Shown here: positions 56,620 to 64,000 of the stretch, piece by piece
Position numbering within the stretch: the stretch's first letter is position 1
Layout: every line of letters starts with the position of its first letter
Source of the DNA: Streptomyces sp. HUAS 15-9
GTDB taxonomy: Bacteria > Actinomycetota > Actinomycetes > Streptomycetales > Streptomycetaceae
NCBI RefSeq assembly: GCF_025642155.1
Contig: NZ_CP106798.1
Location: 3,224,001-3,288,000 of the forward strand
Reading direction: 5' to 3'
DNA: 64,000 nucleotides
Notes under the pieces: generated by a model
What the model saw: the letters and a program-made list of their open reading frames with translations, nothing else
Databases searched by the model: none
What the model was told of the DNA's origin: nothing
Program-made: the position numbers and the translations under genes

Positions 56620-56761
56620 GCGCCGCACCGTACGCCATGGGAGCGGCACAGGTCCGGCCCTGTGGACAACCGCCTGTGGATAACTCGGGGCGACACGGGT
56701 CGACTCGGGTCGGCTCCGACCGGATGCGCACCATGGGGCGCCTGAGGCAGTATGGCCGACG

Positions 56762-57274
56762 ATGCACAGAGGACTCGTACACGTACTGGCTTGGTCGCTC
56801 GCCACGGGCGCGGCGGTCACGCTGTCGTGGTGGGGCGTCCACACGGTGATGGCGGGCACCGCGTACGACCCGCCGCGCGCCCTGCCCATCACGGCGGCGG
56901 ACGCGACGACGCAGGGCTCGAAGCCGCTGGGGTCCGCGACGTCCCGGCCGCCCGCCGCTTCCGCGTCACCCTCGGACAAGCCGTCCGCGTCCGGCTCGCC
57001 GTCGCCCTCGCGGAAGCCGGCGACGAACGCCCCCGCCTCCCCCACCGCCTCCGGTGAGGTCAAAAGCTATGACACCCCCGGTGGGCGGGCCGTCTTCGAC
57101 CTGGGCAGGGCCTACGCGACGCTGGTGTCGGCGACGCCGGCCACCGGCTGGTCGATGCAGGTGTGGAAGACGGAGACCTGGATCCGGGTGGAGTACAGCA
57201 GTGGCGCGGACCGCGTGTCGGTGTTCTGCACCTGGCACGACGGGCCGCCGCGGGTGGAAGTGAACACCTACTGA
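56762..57274 (+). CDS. Small exported protein with Ser/Pro-rich linker, unknown function
   Basis: The 170-residue protein starts with a membrane anchor or signal (LVHVLAWSLATGAAVTLSWWG). It continues with a Ser/Pro/Ala-rich spacer (about 50-98) and ends in a compact domain of about 70 residues with one Cys (RVSVFCTWHDG). It is divergent from the response regulator, so it could be a target or accessory of that system. Confidence 0.65.
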   Translation: MHRGLVHVLAWSLATGAAVTLSWWGVHTVMAGTAYDPPRALPITAADATTQGSKPLGSATSRPPAASASPSDKPSASGSPSPSRKPATNAPASPTASGEVKSYDTPGGRAVFDLGRAYATLVSATPATGWSMQVWKTETWIRVEYSSGADRVSVFCTWHDGPPRVEVNTY

Positions 57275-57323
57275 CGGCACCGCCATCGGTGGCGCCACCG
57301 GACAAGCCGGCGCCGCCACAGGG

Positions 57324-58193
57324 TCAGCGGAACACGGAGGGCGGTGGGGCCGGGGAGGCCACGGCCGCCTCGTCCGTCACAGGTACGGCGCCGCCGGTGA
57401 AGTCGGTGAGCTGTCGGCCGTGTTCGACCCGGCCGGGGTGCGGGTCCGAGGCGGCCCGGCGGGTCAGTTCGGCGAGCGGCAGCGGGCGGTCGGAGGCGAC
57501 GAGGACCGCGTTGCCGAACCGCTTGCCGCGCAGCACGGCCGGGTCGGCGACCAGGGCGAGTTCGGTGAACCGGGCGGCCGCGGTGGCGATCTGGCCGCGC
57601 AGATGGGCGAGCGGCGGTCCGTCGGCGAGGTTGGCGGCGTAGACGCCGGTGGGGTTCAGTGCGCGGCGGACCTCGTCGAGGAACTCGGTCGAGGTGAGGT
57701 GGGCGGGGGTGCGGGCCGCGCTGAACACATCGGCTATGACCAGGTCCGCCCAGCCGTCCGGCACCTTGGCCAAGCCCTCGCGGGCGTCCACCGAGCGCAC
57801 CCGGATCCGGGCACCGGGATCCAACGGGAGCTCTCGGCGGACCAGTTGGACGAGGCTCGCGTCGCGCTCGACGACCTGCTGGGTGGAGCGGGGGCGGGTG
57901 GCGGCGACATACCGGGCGAGGGTGAAGGCGCCTCCGCCGAGGTGCACGGCGTGCACGGGTCTGCCGGGCGGGGCGACCAGGTCGATGACGTGTCCGAGCC
58001 GCCGCTGGTACTCGAAGAAGAGATAGGAAGGGTCGTCGAGGTCGACGTGCGACTGCGGGGCGCCGTCTATCAGCAGGGTCCAGGCCCGGCTCCGGTCGGG
58101 ATCGGGTATGAGCTGCGCGAGCCCTCCGTCGACGGTCTCCGTGACGGCCTCGGCGGCGGCCGACCTGCGACGCTGGTTCCTGGACTTGCCCAC
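57324..58193 (-). CDS. Spermidine synthase-like methyltransferase-fold protein
   Basis: The 289-residue protein has an SAM-type Rossmann core: PVHAVHLGGGAFTLARYVAA near 90, VVERDASLVQLVRRE near 115, RIRVRSVDAREGLAKVPDGWADLVIADVFS near 145, then EFLDEVRRALNPTGVYAANL. This is the spermidine synthase pattern without clear proof of substrate. The start is probably the GTG at 58193. Confidence 0.82.
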   Translation of the reverse strand: MGKSRNQRRRSAAAEAVTETVDGGLAQLIPDPDRSRAWTLLIDGAPQSHVDLDDPSYLFFEYQRRLGHVIDLVAPPGRPVHAVHLGGGAFTLARYVAATRPRSTQQVVERDASLVQLVRRELPLDPGARIRVRSVDAREGLAKVPDGWADLVIADVFSAARTPAHLTSTEFLDEVRRALNPTGVYAANLADGPPLAHLRGQIATAAARFTELALVADPAVLRGKRFGNAVLVASDRPLPLAELTRRAASDPHPGRVEHGRQLTDFTGGAVPVTDEAAVASPAPPPSVFR

Positions 58194-58237
58194 TGCACCA
58201 TTTTCGCAGGTGGCGAAGGGGCCTGCCGCGCGGAGCC

Positions 58238-58642
58238 TCAGCGGCAGCTGTCCGCGGCCTCGATCAGTCGCGCCGCTTCCCCGAGGGCTCTTCGCAGCTC
58301 CACCGGATCCGTCGCGAGCTCGGCCTCGCCGGGGGGCAGCAGCCAGTCCGAACCCTCCAGCGGGGGCTCGGGATTCAGGCTCAGTCCGCGGCCGTCGGTC
58401 TCGGTGCACGTGCTCCCGGGGACGTCCCACGCGGCCGCGGTCCCCGGCGGCACGAGGAAGCCGAGCGTGTCGCACCCGTCGTCGTGCAGTACGGGCCCCA
58501 CCGCCTCCCCGGTCCCCCGCCGCAGGATGTCGACCGCCTCCAGCCCTTGTCTGGCCGGCACCGTCACGAGGTCGCACGCCGGTTCCCGCGGCGTACACGG
58601 ATCGTCGTGCGTACAAGGATCGTTGCTCTGGCTGGTCTCCAT
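58238..58642 (-). CDS. Conserved small protein of unknown function
   Basis: The 134-residue protein (METSQSNDPCTHDDPC ...) contains the conserved-looking stretch GFLVPPGTAAAWDVPGS followed by a Cys. It is 44 bases upstream of the spermidine-synthase-like gene in the same direction. It has five or more cysteines in its first half. No family function is known to me. Confidence 0.6.
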   Translation of the reverse strand: METSQSNDPCTHDDPCTPREPACDLVTVPARQGLEAVDILRRGTGEAVGPVLHDDGCDTLGFLVPPGTAAAWDVPGSTCTETDGRGLSLNPEPPLEGSDWLLPPGEAELATDPVELRRALGEAARLIEAADSCR

Positions 58643-58906
58643 CCCGGCCTCCACCACGCAGCCCGCTTGCAGTCCATGAGGCCCAACGCGGCACGGCGTC
58701 AACGGCTACGGCACAAGTCAGCCGCAAAGGATGGCAGTTCATGGCAGATCGTGGATGAGATATCCGGTTTGTAGCTAAACACTGCGTGGCGGACCGGACA
58801 CAGCAGGTACGTTCTTGCCGCCGGAGCCAGGGTGTCGGACGGGCGACTCAGCCCGTTTCGCCCCGTATCCGGCGCGGTTCGACGGTTCGCACGAGAGGAC
58901 CCGGCC

Positions 58907-60345
58907 ATGGCGTCGTCAACCGTGACCTCGTCACAGCCCGAGCGGCCACCACGGCCGAATCTCGCCTTCCGGCAGCTGCGCGGCCGGCGGTCACCCGCCG
59001 AGTTCGCGGCTCTGGTGCGGCGGGCCGCCCGTGAGATCGGCGAGCGGGTCAGCTGTGATGCTCGTTACATCGGCCGGGTCGAGGCGGGCGAGATCCGCTG
59101 CCCGAACTATGCGTACGAACGGGTGTTCCTGCACATGTTCCCCGGCCGCACCCTCGCCGACCTCGGCTTCGCGCCCCGCTCGTCCGTCCGTGGACGAGGG
59201 GCGCGTCCGGCCGAGGACGAGCCCCCCTCACGCGTCACGCTCCCGGTGTTCGCCACGAGTGAGACGCGCGGGGGCCACGAGCCGTATGACACGCAGGACC
59301 CGTACGTCACGCACGAGAACCACGAGGAGAGCGACGTGCTACGTCGCGCATTCATGACCGGCGGGGGCGCCACGGTGGCCGCCGCGCTGGGCCCGTTCGG
59401 GCTCACCATCGACGCTGTGGCCGCCGACCGGCCGAGCCGCCGCGCCGGGTCCGGGGAGGCGGCAGCCCTCGAGGAGGCCGTACGCAGAATCCGGCTGCTC
59501 GACGACCGGCACGGCGCGGACGGCCTCTACCGGCGCGCGGCGGCTCCGCTGCGCGCCGCGTACGAGCTGCTGGACGCCGGTACGACCCGGCAGACGACCG
59601 CCGACCGGCTGCACTCCGGCGCCGGTGAACTCGCCATCTCGGTGGGCTGGCTGGCGCACGACTCCGGGCGCTTCGACGACGCGCGCTCGCACTACGCGGA
59701 GGCACTGGCGACCGCCCGGATGATCGGCGATGACGCCCTGGAGGCGCACGCCTTCTGCAACACGGCGTTTCTCGCGCGGGACGCGGCCGGCCCCGGGAGG
59801 CGGTGCGGGCGGCGCAGGCCGCGCAGCGGGCGGGGCGGTCACTTGGCTCCGCGCGCCTGATGTCACTGCTCGCGCTGCGCGAGGCGGGCGGCTGGGCGGG
59901 GCTGGCCGACCGCACCGGGTGCGAACAGGCGCTGGCCCGCGCGCAGGCCCTCTACGAGCGGGGCCACTCGGACGCCGACCCCGAGTGGATGAGCTTCTAC
60001 GGAGAGGCCGAACTGGAGGGACTGGAAGCGCAGTGCTGGTCGACACTGGGCGACTGGCCGCGCGCCGCCCGGCACGCCCACCGTGCCGCGCAGCTCCAGG
60101 ACCCCCACTTCACCCGGAACATCGCCCTGTACACCGCCGAACTCGCCGACGACCTCGCGCGGGGGGGCCGCCCCGACGAGGCGGCACTGGCCGGTATGCA
60201 GGTCCTCGACCTCCTGGACCAGGTCCAGTCCTCCCGCATCCAGACAATGCTCGCGGGCACGGCCCGGGTCCTGCTGCCGCACCGACGCGCGTCGGGGGTG
60301 TCGGAGTTCCTGGACAAACACACCTCGCTGCCACGTTCGGTGTGA
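58907..60345 (+). pseudogene. Helix-turn-helix/TPR regulator, interrupted by a one-base frameshift
   Basis: The N-terminal part (NLAFRQLRGRRSPAEFAALV, SCDARYIGRVEAGEIRCPNY, ERVFLHMFPGRTLADLGF) is an XRE-like DNA-binding domain. A spacer and helical repeats follow up to FLARDAA near 59790, where the frame breaks. The next frame continues with REAVRAAQAAQRAGRSLG to the end at 60345. Adding one C to the run 59791-59794 restores a protein of about 480 residues. The start ATG at 58907 follows GAGAGG. Either the gene is inactivated or the sequence carries an error. Confidence 0.78.
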
Positions 60346-60571
60346 AGCGGGGCGGCTGGCCGCCGGGGGTCATGGCGGGCGGCTCTGCCGGACGGGGAGT
60401 CGCTTCGGCGTGCGACGGCCGGTGTTGACGCACTCCGGCGGCAGAGGCCGCACGGCCGGCCGGCTCCGCGGACAGCAGACGGTCGGTGCGGGGCACGGCG
60501 AGCACGACCGGCCGGGAGACGGCGGCCGGTCGCCACTTGGGCGCGGGGCAGGCGGGGGTGGCCGCGCTGGG

Positions 60572-61168
60572 CTATGCGGTCATGTGGCCCAGGTCGTTCC
60601 AGGTTTCGAGGGCCGGGGCTCCGTAGGCCCAGCCCAGTATCGACAGGGACGTGGGGTTGAGGCGGATGCGGGCCGCGAAGTCGAGGGGCAGGCCCAGCCA
60701 TCTCGCGCCTATGGAGCGCAGGATGTGCCCGTGGGCGAAGACCAGGACGTCGCGGTCGGCGGAGCGGGCCCAGGCGACCACCTCGTCCGCCCGCGCGGTC
60801 ACCTCGGCGAGGGTCTCGCCCTCGGGGACACCGTCGCGCCAGATCAGCCAGCCGGGCCGGACGGCCTGGATGTCCTCGGGGGTCATGCCCTCGTAGGCGC
60901 CGTAGTCCCACTCCATGAGCGTGTCCCAGACCTCTGCGCGCCCGCCGAACCCGGCGAGTTCGCACGTCTCACGCGCGCGTGCCAGCGGGCTGGTGCGCAC
61001 CTCGACGCCGGGCAGGCCGTCGAACGGCGCCCGGTGCAGCCGCTCGCCGAGGAGCTTGGCACCCCGCCGCCCCTCGTCCAGGAGGGGCACATCGGTCCTG
61101 CCGGTGTGCTTGCCGGACAGCGACCACTCGGTCTGTCCGTGCCTGGCCAGCAGGATGCGCGGTGCCAT
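60572..61168 (-). CDS. Histidine phosphatase family protein
   Basis: The 198-residue protein has the phosphoglycerate-mutase-like RHG motif ([21 protein letters not shown]), [26 protein letters not shown] and the second catalytic His in [18 protein letters not shown]. It is a cofactor-independent-type phosphatase of unknown substrate. The length is normal for the family. Confidence 0.9.
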   Translation of the reverse strand: MAPRILLARHGQTEWSLSGKHTGRTDVPLLDEGRRGAKLLGERLHRAPFDGLPGVEVRTSPLARARETCELAGFGGRAEVWDTLMEWDYGAYEGMTPEDIQAVRPGWLIWRDGVPEGETLAEVTARADEVVAWARSADRDVLVFAHGHILRSIGARWLGLPLDFAARIRLNPTSLSILGWAYGAPALETWNDLGHMTA

Positions 61169-61359
61169 GGGTGACCTTTCCGGGCGGAAATCGGAGGCGG
61201 AACCCCTCCATCATCGCGCACCCTGTGCGGGGGCAACCCGGTGGGCGATCTCTGCGTCTTTGAGGGCTGGAGCACCCCACGACGGGCGAGCGCGTACACC
61301 GTAAAGTGTCACGGTCGGCCCACCGGGCGCCGCGGAACAAGAAGGGGGAGGGCGATCGG

Positions 61360-62334
61360 ATGCCGCAGACCGAGACACCGGGCACCGAGGTGTCCCCGAG
61401 GACACGGCTGCGCTGGTGGACCGAGCTGCCGCTGATCCTCCTGGTGTACGGCTGCTACTCGGCCGGCCGTCTGCTGGCCCGGGGCGACGTCTCCGGCGCC
61501 GTGGACCACGGCCTGGCGATCCTGCGCATCGAGAAGGCCCTGTACCTCAACGCCGAGCACCCGCTCAACCGGCTGTTCACCCGCGAGGCATGGCTCGGCG
61601 TACCGGCCGACTTCTGGTACGCGTCGCTGCACTACCTGGTCACGCCCGTGATCCTGGTCTGGCTGTTCCGCAAGCGCACGCAGTTCTACCGCGCCGCCCG
61701 CACCTGGCTGATGACGTCCACGTTCATCGGTCTGATCGGCTTCACGCTGCTGCCGACCTGCCCGCCCCGGCTCCTCGCGTCGGGCCACGGCTTCGTCGAC
61801 ACGATGGCCCAGTACAGCTCGTACGGCTGGTGGGGCGGCGAGGCCAGCGCCCCGCGGGGCATGGGCGGCATGACGAACCAGTACGCGGCCATGCCGAGCC
61901 TGCACGTGGGCTGGGCCCTGTGGTGCGGTGTGATGCTGTGGCGTCACGGCGGCACACGCGCGGCGAAGGCCTTCGGCGTCGCCTACCCGCTGCTGACCGC
62001 GATCGTGGTCATGGGCACCGCCAACCACTACTCCCTCGACGCGGTCGCGGGCATCGCCGTGATGGGCGTCGGCCTGCTGCTCGCGCCGTATGTGATGCGC
62101 GCCGTGGACCTGCTCCGGGCCCGGCTGTCCTCGCGCACCCCGGTCGTCACGGCACTCTCCGGCGGCTCGGGCTCCTCGATTGTCGGCGCAGGTTCCTCGA
62201 TTGTCAGTGGCGGATGCCAGACTTCCGCGGGTGAGCGAATTCCACGGCAGCGCGAGGAGCGGATCGGATCCGCGACCGAGCCGGACGCCTCTTCCACCGA
62301 CGCGGGGGACGGCGCTGCGGCAGCGGCTCGCTGA
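61360..62334 (+). CDS. PAP2-superfamily membrane phosphatase/transferase
   Basis: The 324-residue protein has about six membrane helices. The PAP2 inositol-phosphotransferase-like motifs are TLLPTCPPRLL, MPSLHVGWALWCGVMLW (catalytic His) and GTANHYSLDAVAGIAVMG (His and Asp). GGGGGAGG precedes the ATG. The last 35 residues are low-complexity and overlap the next gene by about 100 bases, so the functional protein probably ends earlier in structure. Confidence 0.85.
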   Translation: MPQTETPGTEVSPRTRLRWWTELPLILLVYGCYSAGRLLARGDVSGAVDHGLAILRIEKALYLNAEHPLNRLFTREAWLGVPADFWYASLHYLVTPVILVWLFRKRTQFYRAARTWLMTSTFIGLIGFTLLPTCPPRLLASGHGFVDTMAQYSSYGWWGGEASAPRGMGGMTNQYAAMPSLHVGWALWCGVMLWRHGGTRAAKAFGVAYPLLTAIVVMGTANHYSLDAVAGIAVMGVGLLLAPYVMRAVDLLRARLSSRTPVVTALSGGSGSSIVGAGSSIVSGGCQTSAGERIPRQREERIGSATEPDASSTDAGDGAAAAAR

Positions 62335-63454
62335 GCTGCGCGGACCGGACGTAGCGGCCAAGGCACTGGACGCGCGCGCCCTCGCGGCGCTCGCCGCGAA
62401 CCCGGGGTGCCGACGGCGCGCGATCCTCGACGGCGCCGGAGTGGACAAGGTGGCGCTGGCGAGCGCGCTGGGCGCGCCGTCCGCCTTCGGCCAGTCACAG
62501 TTCGCCCTCACCCGGGGCAACGCCTTCGAGGCGCGGGTGAAGGCCGACGGCGGCGCGGAGCTGATGCGGCTGGCGCACACCCGGCTGGACCCGGGCGCCG
62601 AACCCCCGCACGAGGCCGCCGTGCCGGACCTGTCCGCCATCGGCCCCGAGGGGCGCACCGCGCGTACGGCGCTGGCGCTGCGCGAGGCCACCGAGGCGCG
62701 CGGCAGCTGGACGCTGCTCGACCACCCCATGCTCGCCCTCGACGTCGCGGGCTCCTTCGCCTTCCTGGAGCCGGACGCGGTGGTCGTGCACCCGGACGGC
62801 AGCTGGACGGTCGTGGAGATCAAGTCCTTCCCGCTGCTGGACGGTTCGGCGGACCCGGCGAAGGTCGGCGCGGCGGCGCGGCAGGCCGCGGTGTACGTAC
62901 TGGCGCTGGAGGAGGTCGCCGCGCGCCTGCAGCCCGCCCCGCGCGTGCGCCACCGGATCCTGCTGGTCTGCCCGAAGGACTTCTCCAACCTCGCTACCGC
63001 CTCCGCCGTCGACGTGCGCAAACAGCGCGCGGTCACCGCCCGCCAGCTGACCCGGCTCACCGGCATCCAGGACATCGCCGACACGCTGCCCGAGGGCACC
63101 TGCTTCGCCCCCGGCCTGCCGGCCGAGGAGCTCACGGCCGCGGTCGACGCGGTCCCGGCGACGTACGCACCCGAGTGCCTGGCCGCCTGCGAACTGGCCT
63201 TCCACTGCCGGGAACGCTCCCGCGCGGCCGGCGCCGTGACCACTCTGGGCCGCCCGGTCCGCGCCGAACTGGGCGGCCTGACCACGGTCGACGAGGTCCT
63301 GTCCGCGGCCCGCGGCGAGAGCGGCGACCCCAACGACCCGGCCGTCGCGGCACTGCGCAGGGCGGCCACCCTGCGGGCCGAGGCACTGGCGGGCGCCGGT
63401 CAGGCGGCGCTGCCCGGCGCCCGGACCGGCCAGGAGGTGGCCCCTTGTCCCTGA
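62231..63454 (+). CDS. Cas4/AddB-like PD-(D/E)XK nuclease with iron-sulfur cysteines
   Basis: The 407-residue protein has NPGCRRRAI near 60, RGNAFEARV near 95, FLEPDAVV followed by TVVEIKSF (the PD and E-x-K metal residues, about 180-205), RQAAVYVLALE (the Q-x3-Y motif), and a C-terminal cluster PECLAACELAFHC near 315. One early Cys plus a late Cys cluster around a PD-(D/E)XK core is the 4Fe-4S nuclease layout of Cas4 and AddB. The start is uncertain: GTG 62231 is chosen, TTG 62180 and 62201 are alternatives. It is coupled to the following unknown gene. No cas genes or repeats are near. Confidence 0.75.
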   Translation: MSEFHGSARSGSDPRPSRTPLPPTRGTALRQRLAELRGPDVAAKALDARALAALAANPGCRRRAILDGAGVDKVALASALGAPSAFGQSQFALTRGNAFEARVKADGGAELMRLAHTRLDPGAEPPHEAAVPDLSAIGPEGRTARTALALREATEARGSWTLLDHPMLALDVAGSFAFLEPDAVVVHPDGSWTVVEIKSFPLLDGSADPAKVGAAARQAAVYVLALEEVAARLQPAPRVRHRILLVCPKDFSNLATASAVDVRKQRAVTARQLTRLTGIQDIADTLPEGTCFAPGLPAEELTAAVDAVPATYAPECLAACELAFHCRERSRAAGAVTTLGRPVRAELGGLTTVDEVLSAARGESGDPNDPAVAALRRAATLRAEALAGAGQAALPGARTGQEVAPCP

Positions 63455-64000
63455 TCGCCACCCTCGCCCGGCTGGAGGCCATCAGCACCGGCCGCGCCCG
63501 TCCCGCAGCCACCGTCCGGCACCGGCATCTGTCCGACCGGCCCCTGGTGTTCGTACCGCTGACCACCGCGGGTGAGGCCGGTGCCCCGCTCGGGGCGCTG
63601 GTCGGCACCGACCGGGACGCGCCGCGCCTGCTCGTCGTACCGCAGCCGCGCGACCGCGACCTGCGCTTCGCGTTCCTCGCCGAACTGGCCGACGTCGTCC
63701 TGCCGTACATCGACGACCACGCCGACACGGTCGAGGCCGCCGAGCGCACCGAGACCGACCCGGAGACCGGCAAGCGGGTCAAGGTCGAGGTCGAACTGTG
63801 CGCGGACGCCCCGCAGTTGATCGTCCCGGGCCGCGCGGGCGTCGACTTCGTACGGCTGCTGGGCCGCTCCATGCGGTTCCGGCGCACCGCCGAGCAGGAG
63901 CCCGAGGCCCCGTATCCCGCGCCGCCCCGGGTGCCGCTGCTCGGGCGGTGGCTGACGCATTTCGGGGAGCGGGCCCGGGTGCCCGGCTCCTCGCTGCTGC
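63445..64000 (+). CDS. Unknown protein coupled to the nuclease gene (3' end outside window)
   Basis: A TTG at 63445, seven bases after AGGAGG, opens a frame that runs to the right edge. It overlaps the nuclease stop by ten bases. The 185 visible residues include HRHLSDRPLVFVPLTTAGEA, RLLVVPQPRDRDLRFAFLAE, LPYIDDHADTVEAAERTET and VDFVRLLGRSMRFRR. I do not recognise a family. Tight coupling to the nuclease suggests a functional partner. Confidence 0.6.
   Translation, partial: MSLIATLARLEAISTGRARPAATVRHRHLSDRPLVFVPLTTAGEAGAPLGALVGTDRDAPRLLVVPQPRDRDLRFAFLAELADVVLPYIDDHADTVEAAERTETDPETGKRVKVEVELCADAPQLIVPGRAGVDFVRLLGRSMRFRRTAEQEPEAPYPAPPRVPLLGRWLTHFGERARVPGSSLL

Noticed and set aside
61309-63369. 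686-codon minus-strand frame
   Set aside because: It is antisense to the PAP2 and nuclease genes, which carry recognisable catalytic motifs.

Overview
The window is GC-rich DNA from a Streptomyces-type actinomycete. The evidence is third-codon-position G/C, GTG and TTG starts with GGAGG-like ribosome sites, dense ATGA-coupled operons, an adpA gene carrying a TTA codon, and intact desferrioxamine and cellobiose-uptake clusters in the order familiar from Streptomyces chromosomes. Most of it is core chromosome. Two places look accessory: the left end (1-6.75 kb) and a scar next to tRNA-His (40.9-43.5 kb).

Layout. 1-0.8 kb: the 3' end of a TPR-type regulator and a DUF397 gene. 0.85-6.75 kb (minus strand): a four-gene defence-like operon, rloA-rloB-hsdM-hsdS, with no hsdR beside it. 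6.9-12.1 kb: an acetolactate-synthase-like ThDP enzyme and an agmatinase-family ureohydrolase, divergent from a PucR regulator, then a phosphatase-like protein. 12.2-16.3 kb: a secreted Gly/Asp/His-rich protein, a TesB thioesterase, an acyl-CoA dehydrogenase, a Uma2 nuclease-fold protein and a TetR regulator. 16.4-22.1 kb: the leucine/isovalerate catabolic operon (methylcrotonyl-CoA carboxylase beta and alpha, HMG-CoA lyase, acyl-CoA dehydrogenase), with two matching operator-like palindromes shared with the TetR gene. 22.2-29.8 kb: desferrioxamine uptake and biosynthesis (desE, a siderophore-interacting reductase, desABCD) behind two iron boxes. 29.9-40.7 kb: a GH20 hexosaminidase with a DasR-type site, a frameshifted DUF4429/SHOCT gene, a secreted purple-acid-type phosphatase, glmS, a SatP-like membrane protein, a universal stress protein, adpA and orn.

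40.8-43.5 kb: tRNA-His is followed by a decayed tyrosine integrase, an HD-domain protein, unassigned ORFs and a truncated regulator, consistent with the remnant of an integrated element. 43.5-45.4 kb: a sigma factor, a membrane protein and a lipoprotein; the last two appear to share a duplicated extracytoplasmic domain. 45.5-51.7 kb: cebR, cebEFG and bglC with two CebR boxes. 51.9-57.3 kb: an Rpn-like protein, a GH18 chitinase, a two-component pair and a small secreted protein. 57.3-64 kb: a spermidine-synthase-like methyltransferase, a small conserved protein, a frameshifted HTH/TPR regulator, a histidine phosphatase, a PAP2-family membrane enzyme, and a Cas4/AddB-like PD-(D/E)XK nuclease translationally coupled to an unknown protein that runs off the right edge.

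All family calls are from reading motifs by eye. No database search was run. Comparisons with S. coelicolor gene order are from memory.
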